From Roseibacillus sp. (lineage in GTDB: Bacteria > Verrucomicrobiota > Verrucomicrobiae > Verrucomicrobiales > Akkermansiaceae), in contig PBNG01000011.1 in NCBI GenBank assembly GCA_002723015.1, positions 34,013-43,720 of the forward strand: a stretch of 9,708 nucleotides of DNA, given 5' to 3'. The notes under the pieces are model-generated. The model was given only the letters and a program-made list of their open reading frames with translations. It was not told where the DNA came from and made no database searches. Shown one piece after another: positions 7,695 to 9,708 of the stretch (position 1 is its first letter; the number at the start of each line of letters is the position of its first letter). Both the position numbers and the translations under genes were made by a program.

Positions 7695-8348
7695 ATGAGA
7701 CATTACTCCCTCAGTTTTCCCGTAATTGCGACCATCGCCGTTTGCTCTGGCCTCGCCTCAGCAGAGAGTCCTCCAGCCGCTACGGGCCATGATGTCTTCA
7801 TCAAGGGCCTTCGCGAGGAGAAGGAAGCAGGCGCGAAAAGTGTGAGCAGTGCCCGCACTCTGAGCCCGGTGGTTTCCCGGTTCAAAGGTTGGTTTATTGA
7901 CATTACGGAACGCGCCGAAGCCGGACGACTTGATGGGATTGAGACCGCCAATGGCATCTCGCTGGCGAGCAAGGCCCGGGACACCTCAGGGTGGCAGTTT
8001 GTCGAAACCGAACACGGGTATCTCGTGAGGGCAGCAGGAGGAAAATACAAGGGATGGGTCATTGCCCGAGACGATAGCGCCAAGACCCGTCCCGAGGGCC
8101 CTAACCTGACGGTAACCCCCGCTCTCAGGCTGGCCAGAAAGCCCACCAATAATTGTCACTGGAAACTGATTCTCACCAGCAAGGGCTTGGTCCTGGAAGC
8201 TCTCTCCGGAAAGTATGAGGGCTGGTTCTGGGACTTTGGCGGTGGAGATCCTTCTCACGAGGAGTCCGGTCGCGAAGTTGCCATCAATGTTCTCCTTGCT
8301 GAAAAAGTCGTGGCGGGCTCCTACTTCGCAGTCAAGCCAGCCAAGTAG
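7695..8348 (+). CDS. Exported threefold-repeat protein, probable beta-trefoil
   Basis: This 217-residue protein starts at ATG 7695, which opens directly into a signal peptide with cleavage after LASA (residue 23), so it is exported. After a short charged spacer (24-58) there are three related units. Each begins with (F/Y)-(K/E)-G-W: FKGW (63-66), KYKGW (117-121) and KYEGW (173-177). The first two end in W-x-(F/L) followed by a G-(Y/L)-(L/V) strand, at W100-QF and W156-KL; the third ends in a degenerate SYF at 209-211. This threefold periodicity (about 56, 56 and 45 residues) with a QxW-like motif is what a ricin- or fascin-type beta-trefoil shows. Such folds commonly bind carbohydrate, but no catalytic residues are visible, and lectin activity is an inference. 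Only two cysteines are present (one in the signal peptide), so no disulfides are expected within one chain. The next gene starts 56 bases downstream on the same strand, so the two may share a transcript. Confidence 0.8.
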   Translation: MRHYSLSFPVIATIAVCSGLASAESPPAATGHDVFIKGLREEKEAGAKSVSSARTLSPVVSRFKGWFIDITERAEAGRLDGIETANGISLASKARDTSGWQFVETEHGYLVRAAGGKYKGWVIARDDSAKTRPEGPNLTVTPALRLARKPTNNCHWKLILTSKGLVLEALSGKYEGWFWDFGGGDPSHEESGREVAINVLLAEKVVAGSYFAVKPAK

Positions 8349-8404
8349 ATTTCTTACTCCCCGAAGCACTGCATCTCTTGTTCAGCTAAAATTTTATTCC
8401 CTAA

Positions 8405-9708
8405 GTGAGCGGCCCCCTCATTCATCACCCGCTGAAGTTTCTTCTCTGTCCCCTTCTTGCTCTGACTGGAATGGGAGCAGAGCGACCCGGACGAGAGGCC
8501 GAGGATCTCACGTTGCAACGCCCCCTGCTCAAAACCGCGTTCCGGTCGACCATTGGTTCCGTTATCCGCCACCCCATCACTACTTTTCATCTCGGGGTGA
8601 CTCTCTCCCGGAGGCGCGGCGCCACCCTCTTCGAGGGTAGCCTGCCCATAGCACGGCCTGGAAAGAAGAGGCGCGCACAGCCCCCGCGCCCGGGATCGCC
8701 GGAATTTGAGATTCACCTCGATAAGGCAGGCCTGCCGGTCCGGGTCCACGGGGAACTCCAATACCATCTTGGAGGCCGTGAATTTTTTTCGGCCTTTGAG
8801 AGGGAACTTGGCCGGGCGCGCCACTCCGTAGACAGTCAGGTCTATATTTTTGACAACGACGATATTGGCGTTCATTGCGCTGACCTGCTGCGTGCTCGCG
8901 CGGAGAGATTGCCGGTCCGGGTTATTTTTGACGACCTCGGAAGCACAATGGCGCATGGGAGAATGCCGCCTTCCGGCCTCCCGGAAGGATTCAAACAACC
9001 TGCCGACATCGGCACCTATCTCATCCGGGGAAATTCCAGCCTCCTGCTCCGTGAAACCCTGAACCCATGGTTGATCACCGACCATACCAAGCTCCATATC
9101 TTTGACCGGCAAGTCGCCTTCCTCGGAGGCATGAACCTGGGTCGCGAATCACGCCACGAATGGCATGATCTCATGGTCAGTGTCAGGGGCCCTGTCGTGG
9201 ATGCCCTGAGCAGGGATTTTGATCAGACATGGAGACGGAATGGCCCTCTCGGGGACTTCGCCCTCTTTCTGAGAGAGCCCGCGATCGAACCTGAAGACGG
9301 GCCGGGAGTTCCCCTTCGGCTACTAAGGACCGATGTCCTAAACGCCCGTAACGATATTGTTCTCGCGATGCGGCATGCAATCCGTGGCGCCCGTAAGCGT
9401 ATCTGGGTGCAGATGCCTTACTTCTCCTCCGACACGATCGAAAATGAGCTCATGTCTGCAGCAAGCCGCGGTGTGGACGTCCGACTCATTCTTCCCGAAA
9501 AGGCAAATCATCAGATCATGGATGCAGGAAATTACGTTACAGCCCGTAATCTTCTGAAGGGTGGGGTCAGGGTATATCACTATCCGGGCATGACTCACCT
9601 CAAAGCAATGGTCTGCGATGGATGGGCTACTGTGGGTTCTGCCAACCTCGATACCATAAGCCTCCATATCAACCGCGAGTTGAATCTGTCATTCTCTGAT
9701 CCCGATCT
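8405..9708 (+). CDS. Phospholipase D superfamily / cardiolipin synthase-like protein (C-terminus cut)
   Basis: The frame opens at GTG 8405, immediately after an in-frame TAA at 8402, and runs 434 codons off the right edge. Both HKD motifs are visible: H227-T-K229-xxxx-D234 followed by GGMN, and H398-L-K400-xxxx-D405 followed by GSAN. This is the paired active site of the phospholipase D superfamily, where the two histidines act together on phosphodiester bonds. The VYIFDNDDIG segment and the spacing resemble cardiolipin synthase (phosphatidyl transfer between glycerolipids). However, the N-terminus has only one short hydrophobic stretch (about 10-24) instead of two membrane helices, so it may be an exported or anchored PLD. 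An ATG at 8471 is the alternative start but would remove that stretch. Residues 38-100 are basic and of unknown function. No Shine-Dalgarno sequence is visible. Lipid, nucleic acid or toxin-type substrates are possible for this fold. Confidence 0.88.
   Translation, partial: MSGPLIHHPLKFLLCPLLALTGMGAERPGREAEDLTLQRPLLKTAFRSTIGSVIRHPITTFHLGVTLSRRRGATLFEGSLPIARPGKKRRAQPPRPGSPEFEIHLDKAGLPVRVHGELQYHLGGREFFSAFERELGRARHSVDSQVYIFDNDDIGVHCADLLRARAERLPVRVIFDDLGSTMAHGRMPPSGLPEGFKQPADIGTYLIRGNSSLLLRETLNPWLITDHTKLHIFDRQVAFLGGMNLGRESRHEWHDLMVSVRGPVVDALSRDFDQTWRRNGPLGDFALFLREPAIEPEDGPGVPLRLLRTDVLNARNDIVLAMRHAIRGARKRIWVQMPYFSSDTIENELMSAASRGVDVRLILPEKANHQIMDAGNYVTARNLLKGGVRVYHYPGMTHLKAMVCDGWATVGSANLDTISLHINRELNLSFSDPD

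Noticed and set aside
8354..9112. A 252-codon minus-strand open frame opposite the PLD gene
   Set aside because: The plus-strand frame here carries an intact HKD motif and family-like sequence and continues past the window. The minus frame has no recognisable motif and is its antisense shadow.
1..9708. CRISPR array, tRNA or rRNA genes, insertion sequences, attachment sites
   Set aside because: No regularly spaced repeats, cloverleaf-like segments, transposase frames or flanking inverted/direct repeats were seen on either strand.

Overview
This 9.7 kb window carries four large genes and a few small or uncertain ones. Two of the genes are cut by the window edges. The best guess for the source is a marine or environmental bacterium of the PVC group (Verrucomicrobiota or Planctomycetota). 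Three things point there: a secreted formylglycine sulfatase fused to an SGNH esterase, several proteins with signal peptides, and no clear Shine-Dalgarno sequence in front of any large gene. This is inference from gene content, since the window has no rRNA or other marker gene.

Layout from left to right. Positions 1-813 (minus strand) hold the N-terminal 271 residues of an exported TPR-type helical-repeat protein, cut by the left edge. Positions 814-1296 are a divergent intergenic region with one doubtful 72-codon frame. Positions 1297-3492 (plus) encode an exported sulfatase whose C-terminus is a complete SGNH/GDSL hydrolase, so one protein could remove both sulfate and acyl groups from a glycan. 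Positions 3530-7324 (minus, convergent with the sulfatase) encode a 1264-residue protein. It joins a full NodU/TobZ-type O-carbamoyltransferase, a middle region with a winged-helix look, and a full-length class I SAM-dependent methyltransferase with an NPPF motif. Just upstream of it, and probably cotranscribed, is a 60-codon ORF whose stop lies 1 nt from the start of the large gene. A possible 34-codon ORF before that overlaps the 60-codon ORF by one base. Positions 7695-8348 (plus) encode a small exported protein with threefold internal repeats that look like a beta-trefoil. Positions 8405-9708 (plus, cut by the right edge) encode a phospholipase D superfamily protein with both HKD motifs.

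The most interesting element is the carbamoyltransferase-methyltransferase fusion with its coupled small ORF(s). It looks like a compact tailoring module that would carbamoylate and methylate a small molecule, or possibly a peptide. The wHTH-like middle region and the small upstream ORFs allow a peptide-substrate hypothesis, but nothing in the sequence proves it. The sulfatase-esterase points to breakdown of sulfated, acylated polysaccharide in the periplasm or outside the cell. The flanking genes show no clear functional link to the fusion.
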